64,000 nt of DNA from Brevirhabdus pacifica (GTDB lineage: Bacteria; Pseudomonadota; Alphaproteobacteria; Rhodobacterales; Rhodobacteraceae). Each line of letters starts with the position of its first letter. Within the stretch, counting starts at the first letter, position 1. The notes beneath the pieces are model-generated. The model searched no databases, was not told the origin of the DNA, and saw only the letters and a program-made list of their open reading frames with translations. This document shows, piece after piece, positions 11,701 to 19,559 of this stretch. The stretch spans positions 1,240,001 through 1,304,000 of the forward strand of contig NZ_PGFI01000011.1 in the NCBI RefSeq assembly GCF_002797755.1. Reading direction: 5' to 3'. The position numbers were made by a program, and so were the translations under genes.

Positions 11701-12198
11701 GGGTATCACAAGCTGCTGTCCTACAAGGATGAATACGAGGTGGCACGGCTGCATCTGGACACCGGGGCGCGCCTGCGGCGTGAATTCGACGGGGATCTGA
11801 AGCTGCGCTATCACCTGGCGCCGCCGCTGCTGTCGCGCCCCGGACCGGACGGGCGCCCGCGCAAGCGCGCTTTCGGGTCGTGGATGGGCACGGCATTCCG
11901 CCTGCTGGCCCCGTTCAAGCGCCTGCGCGGCACGCCCTTCGATCCCTTCGGCTACAGCGCAGAGCGGCGGATGGAACGCCAGCTGATCCGGCAGTACGAG
12001 CAGGACATGGACGAGGTCCTGTCCGGGCTGAGCCCCGAGAACCGCGACGCCGCCATCGCCCTGGCCGAACTGCCCCTGTCGATCCGGGGCTTCGGACCGG
12101 TCAAGGAAGAGGCCGCGCGGGTCGCCGCGCGCCGGCGTGACGAGATCCTCAAGGCCTTCCGCGATCCGGCGGCGCCGATGCGGGCCGCGGCCGAATAG
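8779..12198 (+). CDS. Indolepyruvate ferredoxin oxidoreductase, fused alpha/beta subunits
   Basis: This 1139-residue protein is the single-chain form of indolepyruvate ferredoxin oxidoreductase. It decarboxylates aryl pyruvates (from Trp, Phe, Tyr) to aryl-acetyl-CoA and passes electrons to ferredoxin. Domains in order: pyrimidine-binding thiamine-pyrophosphate domain (residues 1-400), TPP/Mg domain with the LYNDAVAMTGGQ segment near residue 520, iron-sulfur region (CEGCGDCGVQSNC near 630 and SCNKDYSCLKGFC near 665), the gamma-type domain beginning VVITGIGGTGVVTVGA near 712, and a C-terminal helical domain (about 950-1139). I chose the ATG at 8779 because GGAGGGGAG precedes it at the right spacing; an ATG at 8752 would precede that site. 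Single-gene unit divergent from lysR. Confidence 0.93.
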   Translation: MTMQDISLSDRYDLEKSPVLLNGTQALVRLMLMQKARDRQAGLNTAGYVTGYRGSPLGAVDLQMARAGKLLEAADVRFQPGLNEDLAATALWGSQQAELRGEGRYDGVFGLWYGKGPGVDRSGDVMRHANMAGTSPNGGVLMAMGDDHTGESSTTLHQSEWALVDAYMPIMNPAGVQEILDYGLFGYALSRFSGMWVGLKCMKDTVEATSVVDGDPFRLQFRTPQFTMPEGGLNIRLADTPVAQEARIIDYKRFAAEAFARANRIDKRVLGKPGAKIGFAAAGKNWLDLVHALQLLGIGEAEAERLGVTTYKIGMTWPLDEQSFNAWADGLDLIVVVEEKRKLIEVQVKEAIFNDRRGRRVYGWRNERGEELFPARFALDPVMIAEKIGAILIEEGRATDRMRGALAKLAEARKADNAPDVAARLPYFCSGCPHNSSTRLPEGARAYAGIGCHYMVQWMDRETVGFTQMGGEGANWIGEAPFSTREHVFQNLGDGTYNHSGLQAVRAAVAAGTNITFKLLYNDAVAMTGGQTNDGGLDAHRIIAELRAMGVSPVVVVHDEKEGFDTSRLPSDVTARPRDELMTVQEELGQTKGVSALVYVQTCAAEKRRRRKRGTFPDPDTRVFINPEVCEGCGDCGVQSNCVSIVPEETELGRKRAIDQNSCNKDYSCLKGFCPSFVTVEGAKLKKSATRKITRPHMDEPALPAIDGTCNVVITGIGGTGVVTVGAVLAMAAHLDGKGAGMMEMAGLAQKGGAVHIHCRLAEKPQDISAIRVAIGEADVLLGGDLVVSAGSKTLGLMTKDRTAAVVNSHEVMTGDFARNREFRIPFERLEMTLGARLGDGLSMFDATVLARALLGDSIYSNMLLLGAAWQRGLIPLSHAAITRAITLNGTAVEGNVEAFEYGRWCAVDPQGAAGLAADASGQAGPHPVRRSGEEAIAFRAGHLRDYQSARLARRYRALVARFDDPDLRDAVARGYHKLLSYKDEYEVARLHLDTGARLRREFDGDLKLRYHLAPPLLSRPGPDGRPRKRAFGSWMGTAFRLLAPFKRLRGTPFDPFGYSAERRMERQLIRQYEQDMDEVLSGLSPENRDAAIALAELPLSIRGFGPVKEEAARVAARRRDEILKAFRDPAAPMRAAAE

Positions 12199-12324
12199 GC
12201 CGCGCCCCGCGCACGGCCTCCCGGTGCCGGAGGGTGATGGACATCGGCCCCGGCTGCACTTATTCCGTTCAGGGAACCCCGCCCGTAACCCGCCCGTCGC
12301 GTGGCAGAAAATCCGAGTGAGCAC

Positions 12325-13137
12325 ATGGCCGTAGGTATCTTCGATTCGGGACTGGGCGGTCTGACCGTCCTCGACGCCGTCAGCCGGCGCCTGCCAGAGG
12401 TTCCTCTGGTCTACCTCGGCGACAGCGCCCACGCCCCCTACGGCGTGCGCGACGCCGATGATGTCTACAAGCTGACCTGCGACGCGACACAGAAGCTGTG
12501 GGACCGGGGGTGCGATCTGGTGATCCTGGCCTGCAACACTGCCTCGGCAGCCGCGCTGCGTCGGATGCAGGAAAGCTTCATTCCGCCGAACAAGCGCGTG
12601 CTGGGCGTCTTCGTGCCCCTGATCGAGGCTTTGACCGAGCGTCAGTGGGGCGACAATTCGCCCCCGCGCGAGGTGGGCGTGAAGCATGTCGCCCTCTTCG
12701 CCACCCCGGCCACCGTCTCTAGCCGCGCCTTCCAGCGGGAACTGGCCTTCCGCGCCATCGGCGTCGATGTCGAGGCTCAGCCCTGCGGCGGTCTGGTCGA
12801 CGCGATCGAGGCCGGCGACCTGATGCTGGCCGAGGCGCTCGTGCGCTCCCACGTCGATGCGCTGAAACGCCGGATGCCCCATCCCGAGGCCGCGATCCTG
12901 GGCTGCACCCATTACCCGCTGATGGAACAGGTCTTCCAGGATGCGCTGGGGCCGGACGTGCGGGTCTTCAGCCAGGCCAACCTGGTCGCCGAAAGCCTGT
13001 CGGACTACCTTGAGCGGCACCCCCACCTACTGGGAAAAGGGGACGAGTCGGTCTTTCTGACAACCGGCGATCCGCGCCGCGTCAGCGATGGCGCGACCCA
13101 GTTCCTGCGCCGACAGATCACCTTCCAGCAGGCCTAG
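12325..13137 (+). CDS. murI: Glutamate racemase
   Basis: MurI makes D-glutamate for peptidoglycan. The 270-residue protein has the two catalytic cysteines in ACNTASAA (about residue 70) and GCTHYPL (about residue 193) and the N-terminal substrate loop [13 protein letters not shown], including the Asp-Ser pair. The ATG at 12325 gives the usual N-terminus ([12 protein letters not shown]); a GTG at 12301 would add eight residues. It is followed by argC on the same strand, 150 bases apart with its own candidate promoter. Confidence 0.95.
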   Translation: MAVGIFDSGLGGLTVLDAVSRRLPEVPLVYLGDSAHAPYGVRDADDVYKLTCDATQKLWDRGCDLVILACNTASAAALRRMQESFIPPNKRVLGVFVPLIEALTERQWGDNSPPREVGVKHVALFATPATVSSRAFQRELAFRAIGVDVEAQPCGGLVDAIEAGDLMLAEALVRSHVDALKRRMPHPEAAILGCTHYPLMEQVFQDALGPDVRVFSQANLVAESLSDYLERHPHLLGKGDESVFLTTGDPRRVSDGATQFLRRQITFQQA

Positions 13138-13231
13138 CCGCAGCGCCGGGGACCACAGGGGCCGCCGGGCGCGACCCGGCGTTCCGCCCGCAACCTTGCG
13201 GCATCGTGACCCGTCCCGCGCGGTGCAACGG

Positions 13232-13259
13232 TTGCGCGGGGGGCGGAACATGCTTAAAT
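13232..13259 (+). promoter_or_regulatory. Candidate sigma-70 promoter of argC
   Basis: TTGCGC (13232-13237) and TTAAAT (13254-13259) are separated by 16 bases and lie 28 bases before the argC ATG. The A/T-rich -10 stands out in GC-rich surroundings. Confidence 0.4.
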
Positions 13260-13287
13260 CCCCCACCGAAAGACAAAAGGGCTATTC

Positions 13288-14316
13288 ATGAGTCACAAGA
13301 TCGCCATTTTGGGTGCCAGCGGATACACCGGGGCCGAGCTTGTCCGCCTGATCGCGACCCACCCGGGAATGCAGATCGTGGCCCTCAGTGCCGACCGCAA
13401 GGCCGGCCAGAGCATGGGCGCCGTCTTCCCCCACCTGCGCCACCTGGACCTGCTCGAGCTTGTCACCATCGACCAGATCGATTTCGGCGGCGTGGACCTG
13501 GTATTCTGCGCCCTGCCGCACGCCACCAGCCAGGAGGTCATCCGCGAGCTGCCCAAGACGGTCAAGATCGTCGATCTGTCGGCCGACTTCCGTCTGCGTG
13601 ACGCCGCCGCCTACGAGAAATGGTACGGCAAGCCCCACGCCGCCCCCGAGCAGCAGGCCGAGGCAGTCTATGGCCTGACCGAGTTCTACCGCGACGAGAT
13701 CCGCGCCGCCCGCCTTGTGGCCGGCACCGGATGCAACGCGGCGACGGGGCAGTTTGCCCTGCGCCCGCTGATCGCCGCCGGGGTTATCGACCTGGACGAG
13801 ATCGTCATCGACCTCAAGACCGGGGTGTCGGGTGCTGGTCGCTCGCTCAAGGAAAACCTGCTTCACGCCGAGTTGTCGGAAGGCACCCATGCCTATTCCG
13901 CCGGCGGCACCCATCGCCACCTGGCCGAGTTCGATCAGGAATTCTCGGCCGTGGCGGGGCGGCCCGTTCAGGTGCAGTTCACGCCGCATCTGCTGCCGGC
14001 CAACCGGGGGATCCTGGCCACGGTCTACGTGCGCGGATCTGCCGAGACGGTGCACGAGACCCTGCGCGCGGCCTATGCGGACGAGCCGTTCCTCGAGGTG
14101 CTTCCCTTTGGCGAACTGCCCTCGACCCGTCACGTGCGCGGCTCGAACTTCTGCCATTTGGGCGTGGTGGGGGACCGGATCGCCGGGCGCGCGGTTGTCG
14201 TCGCCGCCCTCGACAACCTGACCAAAGGCTCCTCGGGGCAGGCGTTGCAGAACGCCAACCTGATGCTGGGCAATGCCGAAACCGAGGGGCTGATGCTGGC
14301 CCCGGTGTTCCCGTAG
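13288..14316 (+). CDS. argC: N-acetyl-gamma-glutamyl-phosphate reductase
   Basis: ArgC carries out the NADPH-dependent reduction in the third step of arginine synthesis. The 342-residue protein begins with the Rossmann motif [14 protein letters not shown] (residues 9-22), has the catalytic cysteine in [10 protein letters not shown] (about residue 149), and the later segment [11 protein letters not shown] with the active-site His region, as expected for the long ArgC type. It is followed after 9 bases by ccmE, so the two are probably co-transcribed. Confidence 0.96.
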   Translation: MSHKIAILGASGYTGAELVRLIATHPGMQIVALSADRKAGQSMGAVFPHLRHLDLLELVTIDQIDFGGVDLVFCALPHATSQEVIRELPKTVKIVDLSADFRLRDAAAYEKWYGKPHAAPEQQAEAVYGLTEFYRDEIRAARLVAGTGCNAATGQFALRPLIAAGVIDLDEIVIDLKTGVSGAGRSLKENLLHAELSEGTHAYSAGGTHRHLAEFDQEFSAVAGRPVQVQFTPHLLPANRGILATVYVRGSAETVHETLRAAYADEPFLEVLPFGELPSTRHVRGSNFCHLGVVGDRIAGRAVVVAALDNLTKGSSGQALQNANLMLGNAETEGLMLAPVFP

Positions 14317-14325
14317 GAGGACGTC

Positions 14326-14784
14326 ATGCGTGGATTGAAAAAGAAGCGGCGGATCCAGATCATCGTGGTGGCCTTCGTGGCGCTGGCGATCTCGACCGCG
14401 CTGATCGGATACGCGATGCGCGACGGCATCAACTTCTTCCGCAGCCCCAGCCAGATCGCGGCCGAGCCGCCGACCGAGCGCGAGGTCTTCCGCATGGGCG
14501 GCCTGGTCGAGGAAGGCAGCCTGCGGCGCGGCGAAGGCAAGACCATCAGCTTCAGCGTCACCGACGGCGGCGCCACGATCCCTGTCACCTTCACCGGCGT
14601 CCTGCCCGACCTGTTTGGCGAGGGTGAGGGCATGATCGGCACCGGCCGTTACGTCAACGGCGTCTTCGAAGCCTCTGAGATTCTTGCCAAACATGACGAG
14701 ACCTACATGCCGAAAGAGGTCGTGGACGCGCTGAAGGAACAGGGCGTCTACCAGGAGCCGGACGCCAAGGACTCCCGATCTTAA
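14326..14784 (+). CDS. ccmE: Cytochrome c maturation heme chaperone CcmE
   Basis: CcmE covalently holds heme in the periplasm and hands it to CcmF/CcmH for attachment to apocytochrome c. The 152-residue protein has one N-terminal membrane anchor (residues 9-31), an OB-fold domain, and the heme-binding His123 in AKHDETYMP with the conserved Tyr127. TAGGAGGAC gives a strong ribosome binding site. The other ccm genes present are ccmF and ccmH; two lysis genes lie between ccmE and ccmF. Confidence 0.96.
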   Translation: MRGLKKKRRIQIIVVAFVALAISTALIGYAMRDGINFFRSPSQIAAEPPTEREVFRMGGLVEEGSLRRGEGKTISFSVTDGGATIPVTFTGVLPDLFGEGEGMIGTGRYVNGVFEASEILAKHDETYMPKEVVDALKEQGVYQEPDAKDSRS

Positions 14785-14861
14785 CCGGCATTCCCCAGCC
14801 TGCGTCGCGGGATTGACGCGGGCGGGCGGCATGCGCGCGCCCCGCAAGAAGGGGGTGGCGA

Positions 14862-15473
14862 ATGCAGACGGTTCGGCAGATCGCGGAAGAGATCGTGGCG
14901 CGGGAGGGTGGCTGGTCCGACGATCCGGATGATCCGGGCGGTGCCACCAACCACGGTGTGACCATCGGCACGCTTCGTGGACTTGGCCGGGACATCGACG
15001 GCAACGGGGTTGTCGACCGGGCCGACCTGCGCCGTCTCAGCCGGGCAGACGCGGTTGCGATCTTCATCGACCATTACTATCGCAAGCCGGGCATCGCGGG
15101 CCTTCCCGAACCGCTGCGCGCCAGTGTCTTCGACATGCAGGTCAACGCCGGTCGTCAGGCCGTGCGCCTGTTGCAGCGCCTATTGGACCGCATGGGTTTT
15201 GCCTGTGCCGTTGACGGGCGCATCGGCCCCCGGACCCGCGCGGCCGCCGCCGCTGCGATGCGCGCCGCCCCCGATCACCTGGCCGATGCCTACGGGATTG
15301 AGCGGCGCAACTACTATTACCGCCTGGGCGACCGGCGCCCCGCCTTGCGCAAGTTCGCCCGCAGGCGCGATGGCGGCAAGGGGGGCTGGATCCGCCGGGC
15401 AGAGGCGTTCATCGCCCCGCGCTATCACCTTGATGCCGCAGAACACGCACGGAGGGTGGCGGCATGGGCATGA
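14862..15473 (+). CDS. Glycoside hydrolase 108 endolysin (N-acetylmuramidase), gene-transfer-agent type
   Basis: The 203-residue protein has the GH108 catalytic motif around E15 (REGGWSDDPDDPGGATNHGV) and a C-terminal peptidoglycan-binding region from about residue 115 (VDGRIGPRTRAA). It should cleave the glycan strands of peptidoglycan. There is no signal peptide, so release depends on the holin that follows, whose start overlaps this stop by 10 bases. Residues 44-55 (D44, D46, N48, G49, D52, D55) match an EF-hand or dockerin calcium loop. An endolysin-holin pair like this, away from the capsid genes, is the lysis cassette of the Rhodobacter capsulatus gene transfer agent. It sits between ccmE and ccmF. 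Confidence 0.85.
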   Translation: MQTVRQIAEEIVAREGGWSDDPDDPGGATNHGVTIGTLRGLGRDIDGNGVVDRADLRRLSRADAVAIFIDHYYRKPGIAGLPEPLRASVFDMQVNAGRQAVRLLQRLLDRMGFACAVDGRIGPRTRAAAAAAMRAAPDHLADAYGIERRNYYYRLGDRRPALRKFARRRDGGKGGWIRRAEAFIAPRYHLDAAEHARRVAAWA

Positions 15474-16081
15474 TCCAGACGGTCCTGGCGACGCTTTTCG
15501 GAAATGGCGGCAACGTGCTGCGCGAGACGGCCGAGGTTTTCCGCGAGAACGCGGAGGCCGGGGCAGGGCGCGCCTCTGCCCGGCACGGGCGGGCGCTGGA
15601 GGAGTTCGCGGCCGAGTTTGCGACCCGCGGCGGGGACGGGCGCGGGGGCTTTGACCGGTTCATGGACGGGCTGAACCGTCTGCCCCGCCCGGCGCTGGCG
15701 CTGGGGACGCTGGGCCTTCTGGTGGCCGCGATGGTCGACCCCGTGTGGTTCGCCGCAAGAATGCAGGGGCTGGCGCTGGTGCCCGAACCCATGTGGTGGC
15801 TTCTGGGGGCGATCGTCAGTTTCTACTTCGGTGCCCGCTATCAGTTGAAGGGGCAGGATTTCCAACGCTCGGTCGCGCGCACGCTGGCACTGACACCCCT
15901 GGTTCAGGCCAATCTGGCCCAGCTTCGGGATCAGGCGGACGCCGCGCCAGTTGCCCCCGCCCCGGTGCCCCTGAACGCGCCCAATGGGCAATCCAACAAG
16001 GGACAGGCAGCCCCGGCATCGGGAGCGGCATTCCATGACCGCAACGCGGCGCTGGAAGAGTGGCTGGCTGACCGAAATTGA
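15464..16081 (+). CDS. Holin of the 3TM gene-transfer-agent family
   Basis: A 205-residue membrane protein with an amphipathic N-terminus, a charged helical stretch (20-70), two clear hydrophobic segments (about 76-96 and 109-127), and a Pro/Ala-rich soluble tail ending GAAFHDRNAALEEWLADRN. This matches the family known as GTA holin (3TM), which lets the endolysin reach the cell wall during release of gene transfer agent particles. Its start overlaps the endolysin stop, implying translational coupling. The gene is transcribed with the ccm genes around it, so it may be read through from argC-ccmE, or have its own promoter in the 77 bases before the endolysin; I see no clear one. Confidence 0.8.
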   Translation: MGMIQTVLATLFGNGGNVLRETAEVFRENAEAGAGRASARHGRALEEFAAEFATRGGDGRGGFDRFMDGLNRLPRPALALGTLGLLVAAMVDPVWFAARMQGLALVPEPMWWLLGAIVSFYFGARYQLKGQDFQRSVARTLALTPLVQANLAQLRDQADAAPVAPAPVPLNAPNGQSNKGQAAPASGAAFHDRNAALEEWLADRN

Positions 16082-16192
16082 GCCGCGTGGCGGGTTTTCC
16101 GGGGCGGTTCATCGAAACGTGATGAACCCTCCAGCGGGGGTGCGACCGATCAGGCATTGGCAGACATGCCAAAAACCGAATATCATCCCGCC

Positions 16193-18172
16193 ATGATAGC
16201 AGAACTTGGACATTTCGCGCTCATTCTCGCCTTGATGGTGGCCGTGGCGCAGACAATCATCCCGCTGGTCGGGGCGCATAAGGGTTGGTCGGGCTGGATG
16301 GCGGTTGCCGAACCGGCGGCCACCCTTCAATTCCTGTTGACGGGGGGCGCCTTCGCGGCGCTGACCTATGCGTTCGTGACATCGGATTTCTCGCTGGCGC
16401 TCGTGACCGCCAACTCCCACACCGCCAAGCCGATGCTTTACAAGGTGACCGGCGTCTGGGGGAACCACGAAGGCTCCTTGCTGATGTGGGTGATGATCCT
16501 GTCGCTCTTCGGCGCGTCGGCGGCCTGGTTCGGACAGAACCTGCCGGCGACCCTGCGGGCGCGGGTGCTGGGGGTGCAGGCCTCGATCGGGGTGGCGTTC
16601 CTGGCGTTCATTCTGTTCACCTCGAACCCCTTTGCGCGGCTGGCCGTGCCCCCCCTGAACGGCGAGGATCTGAACCCGCTGCTCCAGGACCCGGGCCTCG
16701 CCTTCCACCCGCCGTTCCTTTACCTCGGCTACGTCGGGCTTTCGATGTCCTTTTCGTTCGCCGTCGCCGCCCTGATCGAAGGGCGCGTCGATGCGGCCTG
16801 GGCCCGCTGGGTGCGTCCCTGGACCCTTGCGGCATGGCTGTTCCTGACCATCGGCATCGCCCTCGGGTCCTGGTGGGCCTATTACGAGCTTGGCTGGGGC
16901 GGCTTCTGGTTCTGGGACCCGGTCGAGAATGCCAGCTTCATGCCCTGGCTGCTGGCCGCCGCGTTGCTGCACTCGGCCATCGTGGTCGAAAAGCGCGAGG
17001 CGCTGAAAAGCTGGACCATCCTGCTGGCGATCCTGGCCTTCGGCTTCTCGCTGATCGGCACCTTCATCGTGCGTTCGGGCGTTCTGACCTCGGTCCACGC
17101 CTTTGCGACCGACCCCGAGCGTGGCCTGTTCATCCTGATGATCCTGGGCGTCTTCATGATCGGGGCGCTGGTCCTTTACGCCATGCGCGCCAGCGCCATG
17201 GAGGCGCGCGGCGTCTTCTCGGTGGTCAGTCGCGAATCGATGCTGGTCCTCAATAACGTCCTGCTGGCCGTGGCGGCGCTGATCGTCTTTGTCGGCACCA
17301 TCTGGCCGCTGGTCGCCGAGGCCTTCTTCGAGCGTAAGCTCAGCGTCGGCCCGCCGTTCTTCAACGCGTCGTTCACGCCCTTCATGGTGCTGCTGGCGAT
17401 CGTCCTGCCGATCGGGGCGATCCTGCCCTGGAAACGCGGGCGGATCGGCAAGGCGCTGAAATCCCTGCGCTGGCCGCTGGCGCTGGCCGTGCTGGCCGGG
17501 GCGCTTCTGTGGGCCATGCAGACCGGCCGCTCGGCCTTCGGCCCCATCGGCATCTTCCTGGCGGTCTGGCTGATCACGGGGTCGGTCGTGGATCTTGGCC
17601 TGCGCTCGGGTCGCGGGGGGCTGGGCGACCGGTTCCAGCGGGTCCTGCGCCTGCCGCGCGCGGACTGGGGCAAGGCCGTGGCCCACGCAGGCCTGGGCCT
17701 GACCATCCTCGGCATCTCGGCCATGATGGCCTACGAGGTCGAGGATATCCGCGTCGCCCATGTCGGCGAGGGCTATGAGGTCAGCGGTTATACCATCACC
17801 CTCAACGGGGTGGAGGAGCTGCGCGGACCCAACTACCTGGCGACCCGTGCCGACCTGACCATCGAGCGGAACGGGGCCGAGGTTGCCCGGCTTTTCCCAG
17901 AAAAGCGCGTCTATCCGGTGGCGGGCATGCCTACCACCGAGGCGGCGATCGACCTGGGCGTGACCCGTGACCTCTATCTGGTCATCGGCGATGCGCAGGC
18001 CAACGGTGGCTGGGCGGTCCGGACCTACATCAAACCCTTCGCCAACTGGATCTGGCTGGGCGCGATCATCATGGGGCTGGGCGGCGTGCTGTCGCTGACC
18101 GACCGCCGCTATCGCATCGCGGCCGGCGCGCGCAAGACCCGCGCGACCCCTGTTCCCATGCCGGCGGAGTAG
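16193..18172 (+). CDS. ccmF: Cytochrome c heme lyase subunit CcmF
   Basis: CcmF is the large membrane subunit of the heme ligation complex of System I cytochrome c maturation. The 659-residue protein has many transmembrane segments and the WWD heme-handling domain (WGGFWFWDPVENASFMPW, about residues 236-253), with conserved histidines in flanking loops. I chose the ATG at 16193 (MIAELGHFALILA), which matches the family's N-terminus; a TTG at 16157 would add 12 polar residues. ccmH starts 4 bases after the stop. Confidence 0.95.
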   Translation: MIAELGHFALILALMVAVAQTIIPLVGAHKGWSGWMAVAEPAATLQFLLTGGAFAALTYAFVTSDFSLALVTANSHTAKPMLYKVTGVWGNHEGSLLMWVMILSLFGASAAWFGQNLPATLRARVLGVQASIGVAFLAFILFTSNPFARLAVPPLNGEDLNPLLQDPGLAFHPPFLYLGYVGLSMSFSFAVAALIEGRVDAAWARWVRPWTLAAWLFLTIGIALGSWWAYYELGWGGFWFWDPVENASFMPWLLAAALLHSAIVVEKREALKSWTILLAILAFGFSLIGTFIVRSGVLTSVHAFATDPERGLFILMILGVFMIGALVLYAMRASAMEARGVFSVVSRESMLVLNNVLLAVAALIVFVGTIWPLVAEAFFERKLSVGPPFFNASFTPFMVLLAIVLPIGAILPWKRGRIGKALKSLRWPLALAVLAGALLWAMQTGRSAFGPIGIFLAVWLITGSVVDLGLRSGRGGLGDRFQRVLRLPRADWGKAVAHAGLGLTILGISAMMAYEVEDIRVAHVGEGYEVSGYTITLNGVEELRGPNYLATRADLTIERNGAEVARLFPEKRVYPVAGMPTTEAAIDLGVTRDLYLVIGDAQANGGWAVRTYIKPFANWIWLGAIIMGLGGVLSLTDRRYRIAAGARKTRATPVPMPAE

Positions 18173-18176
18173 GCCC

Positions 18177-18635
18177 ATGCTGAAGCGATTGATCCTGACC
18201 GTGATGCTGGTCCTCTTCACCCTGCCGCTGGCCGCGGTGGAGCCCGAGGAGGTCCTGTCGGACCCGGTACTGGAATCCCGCGCGCGGGAGCTTTCCAAGG
18301 GCCTGCGCTGCCTGGTCTGCCGCAACGAGTCGATTGACGAGTCGAACGCGGATCTGGCGCGGGACCTGCGCATCCTGGTGCGCGAGCGTCTGGTCGCCGG
18401 CGACAGCGACGAGGAGGTGATCGCCTACCTCGTGGATCGCTACGGGGAATACGTGCTGTTGAACCCGACCACCAAGGGCGCCAACCTGCTTTTGTGGATC
18501 GCGGCGCCCCTGGCGCTGTTTCTTGCATTGGCGGGCGCGCTTTACTACGTGATCCGGCGCAGCCGAGCCCCCACGGTCGATCAGACCCTCTCGGACGGGG
18601 AGAAGGCGCGGCTGGATCAGATCCTGAACGGATGA
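18177..18635 (+). CDS. ccmH: Cytochrome c-type biogenesis protein CcmH (CcmL/CycL)
   Basis: A 152-residue periplasmic, membrane-anchored thiol protein that reduces the apocytochrome CXXCH cysteines before heme attachment. It has a signal peptide (1-20), the LRCLVCRNESIDES motif (residues 43-56, cysteines 45 and 48), and a C-terminal membrane segment (about 100-122). It is the short form without the TPR (CcmI) domain. It is the last gene of the ccm cluster here; ccmA, B, C, D, G and I are not in the window. Confidence 0.94.
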   Translation: MLKRLILTVMLVLFTLPLAAVEPEEVLSDPVLESRARELSKGLRCLVCRNESIDESNADLARDLRILVRERLVAGDSDEEVIAYLVDRYGEYVLLNPTTKGANLLLWIAAPLALFLALAGALYYVIRRSRAPTVDQTLSDGEKARLDQILNG

Positions 18636-18762
18636 TCCTCGGGGGCGCCACGCGCCCCTGACTTCGCGTCGCCCGGCCCCGGGGACGGCTTTGCGGCCTT
18701 CCCTCCGGCCGGGCTTTCGCTATCCTCGGGTGCGAAATCCAGTTTCGCCGGAGGGCCCCAGC

Positions 18763-19542
18763 TTGAATTATTCCACAATCCGCCTGAGCGACCGTGACGG
18801 TATCGCGGTCATCACCCTCAACCGTCCCGAGGTGATGAACGCCCTCAATGCCCAGATGCGCCTGGAGATCACCCATGCCGTGACCGAGGCGGGGCGTTCG
18901 GCGCGGGTGGTGGTGCTGACCGGCAAGGGCGATCGCGCTTTCTGCTCGGGCCAGGACCTGGCAGACCGGCGCGATGTCACCGACATCAACATGGAACGGA
19001 CCCTGCGCGACGAATACGAGCCGATGCTGAAGGCGATCTACGATTGCCCGGTGCCGACGATCAGCGCCGTCAACGGCGTGGCGGCAGGGGCGGGGGCGAA
19101 CCTGGCCCTGGCCGCCGACGTAGTGATCGCGACCGAAAGCGCCAGCTTCATCCAGGCCTTCACCCGCATCGGCTTGATCCCCGACGCGGGCGGCACCTAT
19201 TGGCTGCCGCGCCAGATCGGGTTTGCCAAGGCCATGGGTGCCGCCCTGTTTGCCGACAAGATCAGCGCCCGGCAGGCCAGCGACTGGGGCATGATCTGGG
19301 AAGTGGTGGCCGATGCCGAGTTTGCCGACCACTGGTTCGGCCGTGCCGCCCATCTGGCCAATGGCCCGACCAAGGCCTATGGCGCGGTCAAGCAGGCCCT
19401 GCGCGCCAGCTACAACAACGACCTCGACACCCAGCTTGCGCTGGAGGCACAGCTTCAGGGCGAATGCGGCAAGTCCCGCGACTTCCGCGAAGGGGTGATC
19501 GCCTTCCTCGAGAAGCGTCCGCCCGCCTACGAAGGGCGCTGA
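18763..19542 (+). CDS. paaG: Enoyl-CoA hydratase/isomerase, PaaG-like
   Basis: A 259-residue crotonase-fold protein. The oxyanion-hole segments are FCSGQDLADR (about residue 64) and AVNGVAAGAGANLALAAD (about 103). It closely resembles PaaG, the isomerase that rearranges ring-epoxidised phenylacetyl-CoA to the oxepin form: the segments GLIPDAGGTYWLPR, ASDWGMIWEVV and LDTQLALEAQLQ all follow that family, and the Asp in LIPDAGG is the catalytic residue. A TTG start at 18763 is preceded by GGAGGG at 7 bases; an ATG-like extension upstream lacks such a site. No other paa gene is nearby. A general enoyl-CoA hydratase is the alternative. Confidence 0.75.
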   Translation: MNYSTIRLSDRDGIAVITLNRPEVMNALNAQMRLEITHAVTEAGRSARVVVLTGKGDRAFCSGQDLADRRDVTDINMERTLRDEYEPMLKAIYDCPVPTISAVNGVAAGAGANLALAADVVIATESASFIQAFTRIGLIPDAGGTYWLPRQIGFAKAMGAALFADKISARQASDWGMIWEVVADAEFADHWFGRAAHLANGPTKAYGAVKQALRASYNNDLDTQLALEAQLQGECGKSRDFREGVIAFLEKRPPAYEGR

Positions 19543-19559
19543 GGCGCATTTCCCCGGGG

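Noticed and set aside
14862-16081. Prophage remnant
   Set aside because: Only an endolysin and a holin are present, with no integrase, capsid, tail or attachment site; the holin family points to a gene-transfer-agent lysis pair instead.
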